A DNA stretch of 64,000 bases, from NCBI RefSeq assembly GCF_003051005.1, contig NZ_QAOW01000003.1:1-64000 (forward strand). Direction: 5' to 3'. The stretch is from Rhodococcus sp. OK519. GTDB lineage: Bacteria > Actinomycetota > Actinomycetes > Mycobacteriales > Mycobacteriaceae. Both the position numbers and the translations under genes were made by a program. The notes beneath the pieces are model-generated. The model did no database searches and was not told the origin of the DNA. It saw nothing but the letters and a program-made list of their open reading frames with translations. Shown piece after piece: positions 51,407-61,143 of the stretch (position 1 is its first letter; the number at the start of each line of letters is the position of its first letter).

Positions 51407-52327
51407 CTAGCCGCCCGTAAGCTCCGATGCCCACGGAGGGTCCGCCCCGGGCCGCGAAACGGTGATCGCCGCCGCACGAGCCGCAAAATCCAAGGCCTCG
51501 GACCATTGTCCCCTGCCGAGCCCCGCAACCGAATTCGGATGGAGCAATCCGTGACGGTCGAGCCAGTGCAGAAGCGCCGCTTGTACCGTGTCACCTGCAC
51601 CGATGGTGTCCACCACCGGTACCTGGACGCCCCGAACGCGCACGAGCAGGCTGCGGGTTCGCACGCTCAACCCGTCGGCGCCGTGCGTTGTCACGACGGC
51701 GGTGGTTCCGCGCTCGAGCCAGTGCTCGGGCGTCGACCCGTCGGCGCCTCGTCCCAACCACTGGACGTCGTCGTCGGAGACCTTCAGGACATCGACGGAC
51801 GGCAACAGGTCGGAGAATCGGCGGCGGTAGTCGTCAGGGAAGACGGCTGGGCGGATGTTGGGGTCGAGGACCGTCAGGCGTCCCTCGTCGTGGCTGCGGC
51901 GCATCAGGTCGCTGTACACGCTCGCGCCGGGTTCGAACACGAGTGACAGCGTGCCGAACGACACCGCCGTCACCGAGTCCGGGAGACCACCAGGATCGGT
52001 GACGAGCCTGTCGGCGGTGCCGTCTGAGTAGAACGCGTACTGCGCAGCGCCGTGGGGGTCGAGTCCGGCGACGGCCAAGGTGGTGGGTTCGGGTCCGCGC
52101 TGCACCAGCCGGGTATCCACATTCGACCCGGCCAGGGCCGCGATCAACCGTTCACCGAACTGGTCGGTCGAGATACGGGAACAGAAACCGACGGGGCTCC
52201 CGAGACGTCCGAGCGCCACCGCAACGTTGAACGGTCCGCCGCCGAGGCGCGCATCGAACGACTCGTCGCCCGCGGGGACGAGGTCGACGAGGGCCTCGCC
52301 GCACACCAGGATTCGCGGATCAGACAT
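51407..52327 (-). CDS. PfkB family carbohydrate kinase (fructokinase-like)
   Basis: 306 residues. The N-terminal PfkB signature is GEALVDLVPAG...ARLGGGPFNVAVALGRLG, and the C-terminal anion-hole motif VVDTIGAGDTVQAALLHWL contains the catalytic Asp. It phosphorylates a sugar at a primary hydroxyl, with fructose the commonest substrate of close relatives. Its ATG at 52327 overlaps the MFS gene stop by 8 bp, suggesting coupled expression with that transporter. Confidence 0.9.
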   Translation of the reverse strand: MSDPRILVCGEALVDLVPAGDESFDARLGGGPFNVAVALGRLGSPVGFCSRISTDQFGERLIAALAGSNVDTRLVQRGPEPTTLAVAGLDPHGAAQYAFYSDGTADRLVTDPGGLPDSVTAVSFGTLSLVFEPGASVYSDLMRRSHDEGRLTVLDPNIRPAVFPDDYRRRFSDLLPSVDVLKVSDDDVQWLGRGADGSTPEHWLERGTTAVVTTHGADGLSVRTRSLLVRVRGVQVPVVDTIGAGDTVQAALLHWLDRHGLLHPNSVAGLGRGQWSEALDFAARAAAITVSRPGADPPWASELTGG

Positions 52328-53600
52328 GTTCGGGCTCCCCGGTCCGGCTGACGCGATACCGGACGAAAGCCGGGAAGGCGAGAACGCATAGGACGACACC
52401 GATCACAACCAATACGCCACCGCCCGCGGATGCGACCGCCGTGCCGAACGCGAAGGCCGCGGCCCCATGCAGGACGTCGCCGATGCGCGGACCGCCGGCC
52501 ACGACGACGGTGAAGACGCCCTGTAGCCGTCCGCGCATGTCGTCGGTGGCCACCTGCTGCAGCATCGTGCTGCGCAGCGCGGCGGAGATCATGTCGACGG
52601 CGCCGCCGAACGCGAGGAACGCAAGGGCGAGCCACAGCAGGATCGCCGGACTGTCGGGGTTCGCGACGCCGATGACCACGCCGAACCCGACCATCGCCAG
52701 ACCCCACAAGACGATGCAGATCACGACAGCCCTGCCCTGGAATCGGATTCGCGGCAGCCAACCGGAGAACACTCCGCCGAGGACTGCGCCCGCCGACATC
52801 GCGGCGAACAGCAGACCGAGGGCGACACCGCCCTCGAGCGGGTCGCCGAACGATTCGTGCGCGATCTGCGGGAACAGGGCCCGCGGCATGCCGAACACCA
52901 TCGCGACGATGTCGACGACGAACGACGCGAGCAGCACCTTCTGCGTGGCGAGGTACGCGAAACCCTCCCCCACGACCCGCAGTCCGGCACGGCGGGCGGG
53001 ACCTGTCGGTGGCAGCGCGGGCAGTTTGATCACCGCCCACAGCGTCGCGAGCAGCGCGATCGAGTCGAGCAGATACACCATCGACAGCCCGGCTACAGGG
53101 ATGAGGACGCCCGCGAGCAGCGGCCCGGCGATGGCACCGAACTGCATCACCGTCATGTTGAGCGAGTTCGCGGCCGGGAGGTCCTTCATCGGCAGCAGTC
53201 GCGGGATGATCGCGCTGCGGGTGGGCGAGTTCACCGCGAAGAAGACCTGTTGCAGCGAGAACAGGCACAGCAGCAGCCACACGTTGTCGACGTTCGCGGC
53301 GGCCTGCAACCACAGCAGCAGCGACGTGCCGATCATGCCGAGCGTCGTGATGATGATGAGTTTGCGCCGGTCCATGACGTCGGCGAGCGCGCCGCCCCAC
53401 AGCCCGAACAGGACCAGCGGCACCAGCCCGAACAGGCCCGCGAGACCGACGTAGGCCGAGTTCTGGGTGATCGCGAAGATCTGCAGCGGCACCGCGACGA
53501 CGGTGAGCTGTCCCCCGATGACGGTGACGATGCCGCTCGTCCACAGCCTTCGATAGTCGCGGTTGCGGAGCGGTGTGACGTCGGCGAGCAGTCCCCTCAT
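52320..53600 (-). CDS. MFS transporter (EntS/MFS_3-like exporter)
   Basis: 426 residues and 12 predicted helices. Motif A is GGALADVMDRRKLI after TM2. The overall pattern (SRNYRRLW-like start, QQVFFAVNSPTRSAIIPRLLP, MRGRLQGVFTVVVAGGPRIGD) is that of MFS_3/EntS-type exporters. It starts within one base of the pdxH stop (TGATG) and overlaps the sugar-kinase gene, forming a pdxH-MFS-pfkB operon. Confidence 0.9.
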   Translation of the reverse strand: MRGLLADVTPLRNRDYRRLWTSGIVTVIGGQLTVVAVPLQIFAITQNSAYVGLAGLFGLVPLVLFGLWGGALADVMDRRKLIIITTLGMIGTSLLLWLQAAANVDNVWLLLCLFSLQQVFFAVNSPTRSAIIPRLLPMKDLPAANSLNMTVMQFGAIAGPLLAGVLIPVAGLSMVYLLDSIALLATLWAVIKLPALPPTGPARRAGLRVVGEGFAYLATQKVLLASFVVDIVAMVFGMPRALFPQIAHESFGDPLEGGVALGLLFAAMSAGAVLGGVFSGWLPRIRFQGRAVVICIVLWGLAMVGFGVVIGVANPDSPAILLWLALAFLAFGGAVDMISAALRSTMLQQVATDDMRGRLQGVFTVVVAGGPRIGDVLHGAAAFAFGTAVASAGGGVLVVIGVVLCVLAFPAFVRYRVSRTGEPEHV

Positions 53601-54301
53601 CAAGGCTGCAGGCGCTCGACGGTCCACGCGCCGTCGACGAGTCGGGCGCGGACGCGGTTGTGCATGCGGTTGGGCCGGCCCTGCCAGAACTCGACCGACT
53701 CGGGTCGGATCCGGAAACCGCCCCAGTGCGGTGGCACCGGAATGTCGCCGTCGACGCTGAAACGCTGACCAGCGTCCACGAGTTGGGCCTCGAGGTCGGC
53801 GCGCGAGGCGATCGGGCGCGACTGATTCGATGCCCACGCGCCGAGACGGGACCCACGCGGACGGCTGTTCCAGTATTCGGATGTCGTATTCGCGCTGGTT
53901 CTTTCGACGGGCCCGCGCACGGTGAGCTGGTGTGCCAACGGGATCCACGTGAACGTCACCGACGCGTACGGCGTCGCGGTCAGCTGACGGCCTTTGTCGG
54001 ACTCGTAGTTGGTGTAGAACTGCACGCCGTCGGCGTCGAATCCCTTGCACAGCACGGTCCGGGTGCACGGGTGCCCGTCCGAGTCCACGGTGCCGAGCAC
54101 CATCGCGTTCGGTTCGGGGAGCCCGGCCTCGACGGCCTGCTCCACCCACCGGCGCGCCAGCGCCGCCCATCCGTCGTCGAGCCACGACGGTTCCAGATCG
54201 GGTTCGACGACGGGCCGCTGTGGCCCGACCTCGCCGTAGCTCACTCGCATCGCGGAGAGGTCGGACTTCCGGGAGCCTCGACGGCGGGAATCTGACGACA
54301 C
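53600..54301 (-). CDS. pdxH: Pyridoxamine 5'-phosphate oxidase
   Basis: About 233 residues. The FMN-binding core has EPNAMVLGTVDSDGHPCTRTVLCKGFD, FYTNYESDKGRQL, PRGSRLGAWASNQSRPIASRADLE, and the C-terminal IRPESVEFWQGRPNRMHNRVRARL. It oxidises PNP and PMP to pyridoxal phosphate. The GTG at 54301 gives the N-terminal length usual for mycobacterial PdxH; an ATG at 54250 begins at MRVSYGE. The PLP-dependent SerC is encoded across the divergent promoter. It is the first gene of the pdxH-MFS-pfkB operon. Confidence 0.9.
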   Translation of the reverse strand: MSSDSRRRGSRKSDLSAMRVSYGEVGPQRPVVEPDLEPSWLDDGWAALARRWVEQAVEAGLPEPNAMVLGTVDSDGHPCTRTVLCKGFDADGVQFYTNYESDKGRQLTATPYASVTFTWIPLAHQLTVRGPVERTSANTTSEYWNSRPRGSRLGAWASNQSRPIASRADLEAQLVDAGQRFSVDGDIPVPPHWGGFRIRPESVEFWQGRPNRMHNRVRARLVDGAWTVERLQP

Positions 54302-54539
54302 AGCTTCAGACGCTACTACCGGGTATGCGCTGGCCAGGCGTCCGGTGCGACCGGCTAGAGTTTGGGTAGCCGACTCGCGGCAGTTCCCGGGTCGAGCACG
54401 GACGAGCACGAGACGCGCACGCCGGTGCGAGTGCGAACGAGTCGGACGGATCGTAAGGATCGAGTAGTCGAAGGCCGAATCAGTGGCAAGGCAGTGCGGC
54501 TCTGCAGGGCAGCACTCGGATGAGGAGAGTCCAGGAGCA

Positions 54540-56830
<2,291 letters not shown>

Positions 56831-56983
56831 TTCTCCACCGAGCTCACGGAGCTTCCACACAGAGGGCGGGCGCGCGCATGCGTGCCCGCCCTCCGTGCGT
56901 CTCACCCCTCCCCTGGCCACCCCTGCCTTCCCCTGGCTACCCCCGGCCACCCCTGACCTCCCCTTCTCCTTCCCCCTCGCCCC

Positions 56984-57087
56984 CGCGTTTTGCGCACTTG
57001 TCGCGCGCGGTCGACCCCCCTCCCCGCGCTTCGCGCACTTGTCGCGCTCATCACACCGAAGGCGGCGCGATAAGTGCGCAAAACGCG
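56984..57087. repeat. Cluster of three 23-bp GCGCACTTGTCGCGC-type repeats
   Basis: Two direct copies (56984-57006, 57025-57047) and one inverted copy (57065-57087). Copies 1 and 3 match as complements except at one base, and copies 2 and 3 form a hairpin with a 17-nt loop. Each unit is CGCG-N4-GCGCACTT(G/A)TCGCGC. This looks like a dispersed extragenic element. Confidence 0.8.
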
Positions 57088-57102
57088 CAGGAGGAGTGAT
57101 AT

Positions 57103-57162
57103 ATGGCTCGCGTGTCTTCCAGCGCGAGGGTCACAGATGAATTACAGTCGATCTTGACGTGA
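57103..57162 (+). CDS. Possible 19-codon leader ORF upstream of sepH
   Basis: ATG with an ideal ribosome-binding site (AGGAGGAG, 57089-57096) opens a 19-residue ORF, MARVSSSARVTDELQSILT, ending 30 bp before sepH. There is no direct evidence of translation. The strength of the ribosome-binding site for so short a frame is the only support. It could be a leader peptide or a chance ORF. Confidence 0.25.
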   Translation: MARVSSSARVTDELQSILT

Positions 57163-57192
57163 TCGCGAGTCGGCGCGATGAGGAGGACGAAC

Positions 57193-58053
57193 GTGCGAGA
57201 GCTGCGAGTGATAGGTCTCGAGCCTGGCGGCGCGCACGTAGTGTGTTCTGATCCAGACACCGGCGAAAAGTTCCGGCTCCCAGCCGATGACAAACTCCGC
57301 GCGGCCTCCCGCGGGGACATCGCTCGACTCGGCCAGATTGAGATCGAAATGGACAGTCAGCTTCGCCCCCGGGAAATCCAGGCCCGCATCCGTGCCGGTG
57401 CGTCCGTCGAACAGGTCGCCGAGCAGGCGGGCATCCCGCACGCCAAGGTGGATCGTTTCGCGTACCCGGTACTGCTCGAGCGCGCACGTGCCGCGGAGAT
57501 GGCGCAGGCCGGACATCCGGTGCGCCCGGACGGCCCCGCAGTGCACACACTCTCGGAGATCGTGACGCTCGCCTTCAAGGCGCGCGGCCAGGACATCGAG
57601 GTGGCCGCGTGGGACGCGTGGAAGGACGAGACCGGCCACTGGGTGGCTCAACTGCAGTGGCAGGCCGGCCGCACCACCAACGTCGCGCACTGGCGTTACC
57701 AGCCGGATGCCCACGGCGGCACCATCGTCGCGCTCGACGACACCGCTGCGCAGCTCGTCGACCCCGATTTCGGTCGGCGCGGCCTCGCACCCGTTCCGAG
57801 TAACGCCATCTACGGTCCGGCGGACTTCGAGCAGGACCACGAGCAGGAGTCCGTGGAGCAGAAGGAAGAGTCACCGGTCACGTTGGCGGACAACGACTCC
57901 GACGACATTCCGGTAGACGCCATCGACGAGCCCGAGCACGAGAACCCCAAGACCGCACCGCAGCCGGCGCCGGGCAAGGACAAGCGCGGCAAGCCCGCCC
58001 TGCCGTCGTGGGACGACGTGTTGCTGGGCGTGCGGAGCAACGGGCGCGGCTGA
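57193..58053 (+). CDS. sepH: Septation protein SepH (DUF3071)
   Basis: 286 residues. The conserved N-terminal domain begins RELRVIGLEPGGAHVVC and includes RLGQIEIEMDSQLRPREIQARIRAGASVEQVAEQAGIPHAKVDRFAYPVLLERARAAE (described, not contiguous). The HTH-like part REIQARIRAGASVEQVAEQAG is the FtsZ-binding region in Streptomyces SepH. The C-terminal third is acidic and disordered, ending PALPSWDDVLLGVRSNGRG, a conserved tail. It stimulates FtsZ assembly at division. GTG start has GAGGAGG 6 nt upstream. Confidence 0.93.
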   Translation: MRELRVIGLEPGGAHVVCSDPDTGEKFRLPADDKLRAASRGDIARLGQIEIEMDSQLRPREIQARIRAGASVEQVAEQAGIPHAKVDRFAYPVLLERARAAEMAQAGHPVRPDGPAVHTLSEIVTLAFKARGQDIEVAAWDAWKDETGHWVAQLQWQAGRTTNVAHWRYQPDAHGGTIVALDDTAAQLVDPDFGRRGLAPVPSNAIYGPADFEQDHEQESVEQKEESPVTLADNDSDDIPVDAIDEPEHENPKTAPQPAPGKDKRGKPALPSWDDVLLGVRSNGRG

Positions 58054-58058
58054 CGCGG

Positions 58059-58799
58059 GTGCTGGGTGTCACCGCTTCCACGATCTGGTACGTCGATGCC
58101 CCCGAGCGCGTCTCGACTCTGCCCGACGCCGCACCGGACCGGGATGCCGCGCAGGCACTGGCCGCGGCGCTGCACCCCGGACTCGACGTCTCCTTCCTCG
58201 GCAACGAGCAACTGTCCGAGGCAGTGAAGCCCGAACCAGGCGAGGTGATCGTCGGGTGCTATCCGGGCGTCGCCGTGGTTCGCACGGGCGAGGCGCTACC
58301 ACCGACGCCGTCGACACTCGTCGAACACTGGATCCGCCCGACCGATGCCGCGCACACATACCTGTGTTCGTCGACTCCCCCGATGGCGGCCGGTTCGTGG
58401 GGAGCGTTCGCGCACTGGGAGAACGGTGAGTTGAAGCGTTCCTTCAGCGCCACTCCGGTTCACATCATCGAGGACGTCGGACTGCCGCAGGTCTGGGAGC
58501 GCCCGTTCTGGGCGGGCGACCATCCGGCGCCGCCGATGATGGACGTGCTGCCGGACCCCCAGACGCTGCCGTTCGATCCCGGCGCGTTCGCCGAGGCAGC
58601 ACCGCACGCGTGGCTGGGCGACGACCTGGATGCGTCATCGATCACGGTGTGCCGCTTCGCCGTGTATCCGCCCGGTCAGGTACCCGAGTCGGTGCGACTC
58701 TTGGCGGAGAAGCAGCGCGCGGAGCCGCCGCGCAGCGTGCGGCAGGCGCAACCGAAGCGGCGGTCGCTGTTCGCCAGACTTTTCGGCCGCTCGGGCTGA
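58059..58799 (+). CDS. Hypothetical protein (possible DUF6928)
   Basis: 246 residues from a GTG 5 bp after the sepH stop, so it is probably co-transcribed with sepH. The N-terminus (STIWYVDAPERVSTLPDAAPDRDAAQALAAALHPG) recalls the DUF6928 family, whose function is unknown. Visible features are EVIVGCYPGVAVV, a HWENGELKRSFSATP segment and a basic C-terminal tail (QPKRRSLFARLFGRSG). No membrane segment. Confidence 0.8.
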   Translation: MLGVTASTIWYVDAPERVSTLPDAAPDRDAAQALAAALHPGLDVSFLGNEQLSEAVKPEPGEVIVGCYPGVAVVRTGEALPPTPSTLVEHWIRPTDAAHTYLCSSTPPMAAGSWGAFAHWENGELKRSFSATPVHIIEDVGLPQVWERPFWAGDHPAPPMMDVLPDPQTLPFDPGAFAEAAPHAWLGDDLDASSITVCRFAVYPPGQVPESVRLLAEKQRAEPPRSVRQAQPKRRSLFARLFGRSG

Positions 58800-58805
58800 C
58801 GAGCC

Positions 58806-59078
58806 CTAGAGGGCACCGAAAAGCAGTGTGATCCAGCCGGATACGACTCCGGCGGTCACGCCGTACACCACCCACCGCCACACGGGCAGATTCCGCCACC
58901 GGTAGACGGTGGGTGCGGCGCCGCCGACGGCCACCAGGTTGAAGCCCACTGCGAGGAGCGGATGGATGTGGGCGAGGGTGACGCCGAACGCCACTACCCC
59001 GACCATCGTCACGACCGCCACGAAGACACTCACCAGCAGGCCTGTGGCCCACGGGGTCGGTTCCGGGGGCGTCGTCAC
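58806..59078 (-). CDS. DUF2537-like small membrane protein
   Basis: 90 residues with three hydrophobic helices (TGLLVSVFVAVVTMVGVVAFG, PLLAVGFNLVAVGGAAPTV, WVVYGVTAGVVSGWITLLFGAL). The length and position between sepH and a SpoU methyltransferase match mycobacterial Rv0882, a DUF2537 protein. It overlaps the methyltransferase gene stop by 4 bp. Confidence 0.8.
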   Translation of the reverse strand: MTTPPEPTPWATGLLVSVFVAVVTMVGVVAFGVTLAHIHPLLAVGFNLVAVGGAAPTVYRWRNLPVWRWVVYGVTAGVVSGWITLLFGAL

Positions 59079-59881
59079 GATCCGGTCCGGATGCGCTCGT
59101 AGAACGCCATCGCTGCCGCGGTCGCCACGTTGAGCGAATCGGTGCCCGTGGACATCGGGATTCGGGCACGAACGTCGGTGGCACGCATGGCGTCTTCGGT
59201 CAGCCCGGGGCCCTCCGCGCCGAGCAGGAGGGCGACCCGGTCGCCCGTCATGGCCTCCGCGAGCGTCGGCGCGGCCGGGTGGGGGGTCAGCGAGATCAGT
59301 TGGAAGCCCTTGTCACGCAGAGTGTTCAAACCGCGCGGCCACTCCGGAACCTGCGCGAACGGGACCCGTAGCGCGTGCCCCATCGACACGCGTACCGCCC
59401 GCCGATACAACGGGTCGGCCACCGACGCACCGAACAGGATGGCGTCCACGCCCAGACCGGCGGCGTTGCGGAACATCGAGCCGATGTTCTCGTGGTCGTT
59501 GACGCCCTCGAGCACCGCGACGGTGCGCGCGCCGCGCAGGACGTCCTCGATGTCGAGGGCGGGCGGGCGGTTCGCGGCCGCGAGCACGCCGCGATTGAGG
59601 TGGAATCCCACCACCTCCGCCATGACGTCGGCGGTGGTCCGGTAGAACGGCACGTCCACTCCGTCGAGGTCTTCGGCGAGTTCGGCGAGGCGGCGATCGA
59701 CACCGAGCAAGCTGTTCGGCGTGAAGCGGGACGCGAGCATCCGCTGCACAACCAGCACGCCCTCCGCGATCACCAGACCCTTGCCCCCGGGCAGGTCGGG
59801 GCGACGATCCGACGAGTTCAGATCGCGGTAGTCGCCCAACCGGGGGTCGGCGGGGTCTGCAATGTCGATGACGTGAACCAC
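59075..59881 (-). CDS. TrmH/SpoU family RNA methyltransferase
   Basis: 268 residues. An N-terminal substrate domain (GKGLVIAEGVLVVQRMLASRF) precedes the SPOUT knot: motif 1 VAVLEGVNDHENIGSMFRNAAGLGVDAILF, motif 2 VALLLGAEGPGLTEDAM, motif 3 IPMSTGTDSLNVATAAAMAFYE. It 2'-O-methylates rRNA or tRNA using SAM. The GTG at 59881 is the plausible start, and the open frame upstream runs into the TetR gene. Confidence 0.92.
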   Translation of the reverse strand: MVHVIDIADPADPRLGDYRDLNSSDRRPDLPGGKGLVIAEGVLVVQRMLASRFTPNSLLGVDRRLAELAEDLDGVDVPFYRTTADVMAEVVGFHLNRGVLAAANRPPALDIEDVLRGARTVAVLEGVNDHENIGSMFRNAAGLGVDAILFGASVADPLYRRAVRVSMGHALRVPFAQVPEWPRGLNTLRDKGFQLISLTPHPAAPTLAEAMTGDRVALLLGAEGPGLTEDAMRATDVRARIPMSTGTDSLNVATAAAMAFYERIRTGS

Positions 59882-59912
59882 GGAACCATCGTGCCGTATG
59901 CCCCGCAGGCCA

Positions 59913-60521
59913 CTAGCGAGCGCTCCCGTCGCCGACGAGGAGCGACCCGAAATGAGCGTCGAGGACGGCCCGGATCTGCGCGGGCCCGACCCGGTGCGGG
60001 TGGTTGATCCCGTGCGCCGCGAGGCCGTCGACGAGGGCGTGCAACCGCATCGCCTCGACATCCGGCGAGGCACCGGGCGCCAACAGGCCCGCATCCCGGA
60101 GAGCGAGCGTCGCCCTCAGGAACCCGTCGTACATCTCGCTGTCCGTGCGATCGCGCACCTCGGCCAGTGCCGGGTCGGTGCGCGCGGCGACGGTGAACGC
60201 CTGCCACACGTCCATCTCACCGCGCCGGTCGTCGTCGAGCGGGACGAACTGCTCGGTGAGTCGCCTGACGTCGGCGCGCAGGTAGCCGGCGAACTCGGTA
60301 CCCGCGATCCGGTCGTAGACCCGCTTGGTGACGAGTTCCATCGCGAAGAGCAGCAACTCCGACTGGGTGCCGAAGAAGTGCCGCAGCGATCCGGTGGACA
60401 GCCCGGCCTCGTCTGCCACCGTCCGCACGCTCGCGGCCCCGACGCCGTCACGCCGGATCACCCGCAGGACCGCGTCCGCGATGTCCTCGCGCCGCGCATC
60501 GGGGCTGGTTCGCTTCACCAC
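59913..60521 (-). CDS. TetR family transcriptional regulator
   Basis: 202 residues. HTH at about 13-52 (GVGAASVRTVADEAGLSTGSLRHFFGTQ), with a BetI-like C-terminal domain. Two consecutive GTG codons start the frame (60521 and 60518). It is divergent from a membrane-protein gene across two CTAACAC dyads, so it probably represses that gene and itself. Confidence 0.92.
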   Translation of the reverse strand: MVKRTSPDARREDIADAVLRVIRRDGVGAASVRTVADEAGLSTGSLRHFFGTQSELLLFAMELVTKRVYDRIAGTEFAGYLRADVRRLTEQFVPLDDDRRGEMDVWQAFTVAARTDPALAEVRDRTDSEMYDGFLRATLALRDAGLLAPGASPDVEAMRLHALVDGLAAHGINHPHRVGPAQIRAVLDAHFGSLLVGDGSAR

Positions 60522-60530
60522 CTCGCCAAA

Positions 60531-60578
60531 CTAACACAGCCGTGTTAGTTTCGACCTCGACTAACACAGTCGTACTAG
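60531..60578. promoter_or_regulatory. Two TetR operators (CTAACAC dyads)
   Basis: Site 1 is CTAACAC-AGCC-GTGTTAG (60531-60548), perfect. Site 2 is CTAACAC-AGTC-GTACTAG (60561-60578), imperfect. They are 30 bp apart (centre to centre), about three helical turns, filling the TetR/membrane-protein gap. Confidence 0.8.
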
Positions 60579-60591
60579 AAATGAGGCGGCC

Positions 60592-61143
60592 ATGATCGTG
60601 CCACTGATAGTTGCGTGCGAGATCCTCTTCTGGGTGTTCCTCGGCACCGGACTGGCGGCCCGCTATCTGCTGCGGCGGCCGACGCTGGGAGCAGTGCTGT
60701 TGGTCGGCGCGCCTCTCGTCGATGTCATCCTTCTCGTCGCAACCACGATCGATCTGAGCGGCGGCGCCGTGGCATCGTCGAGCCACGGCCTGGCCGCGGC
60801 CTACATCGGATTCTCGGTGGCGTTCGGGCACAGCATCATCCGATGGGCAGACGCACGATTCGCGCATCGTTTCGCGGACGGTGCCGCGCCCACGAAGCCG
60901 CCACGGCACGGGGCGGCACGCGCGATCCGCGAATGGCGCGAGTTCGGCAAGGCCGTGGTCGCGTGGGCCATCGCCTGCGGTCTGCTCCTGGCCGCGATCG
61001 CGATGGTCGGCGAACCGTCGCGCACCGCGGCGCTGTCCGACTGGATCCGCGCGCTCACCGCGGTCCTGGGCATCTGGGGCGTGATCGCCCTGAGCTACAC
61101 GGTGTTCCCTGCACGGGCGAAGGTGGCCGAGCGCCGCACGTAG
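60592..61143 (+). CDS. Hypothetical membrane protein
   Basis: 183 residues with about five helices (IVPLIVACEILFWVFLGTGLAARYLL, AVLLVGAPLVDVILLVATTI, GLAAAYIGFSVAFGHSII, VVAWAIACGLLLAAIAMVG, ALTAVLGIWGVIALSYTVF). The RWADARFAHRF loop is charged. It resembles the 2TM-repeat 'integral membrane protein' group next to TetR genes in actinobacteria. It is regulated by the divergent TetR (inference). Its 3' end overlaps the convergent MFS gene by 49 bp. Confidence 0.85.
   Translation: MIVPLIVACEILFWVFLGTGLAARYLLRRPTLGAVLLVGAPLVDVILLVATTIDLSGGAVASSSHGLAAAYIGFSVAFGHSIIRWADARFAHRFADGAAPTKPPRHGAARAIREWREFGKAVVAWAIACGLLLAAIAMVGEPSRTAALSDWIRALTAVLGIWGVIALSYTVFPARAKVAERRT

Larger units (their letters stand above)
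56831..57192. other. Intergenic region between serC and sepH
   Basis: This 362-bp gap contains, in order, a C-rich low-complexity tract (about 56905-56983, CCCCTGGCCACCCCTG-like), three copies of a 23-bp repeat (56984-57087), and a possible 19-codon leader ORF. The C-rich tract is pyrimidine-biased on the plus strand and looks like a degenerate microsatellite. Confidence 0.7.
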
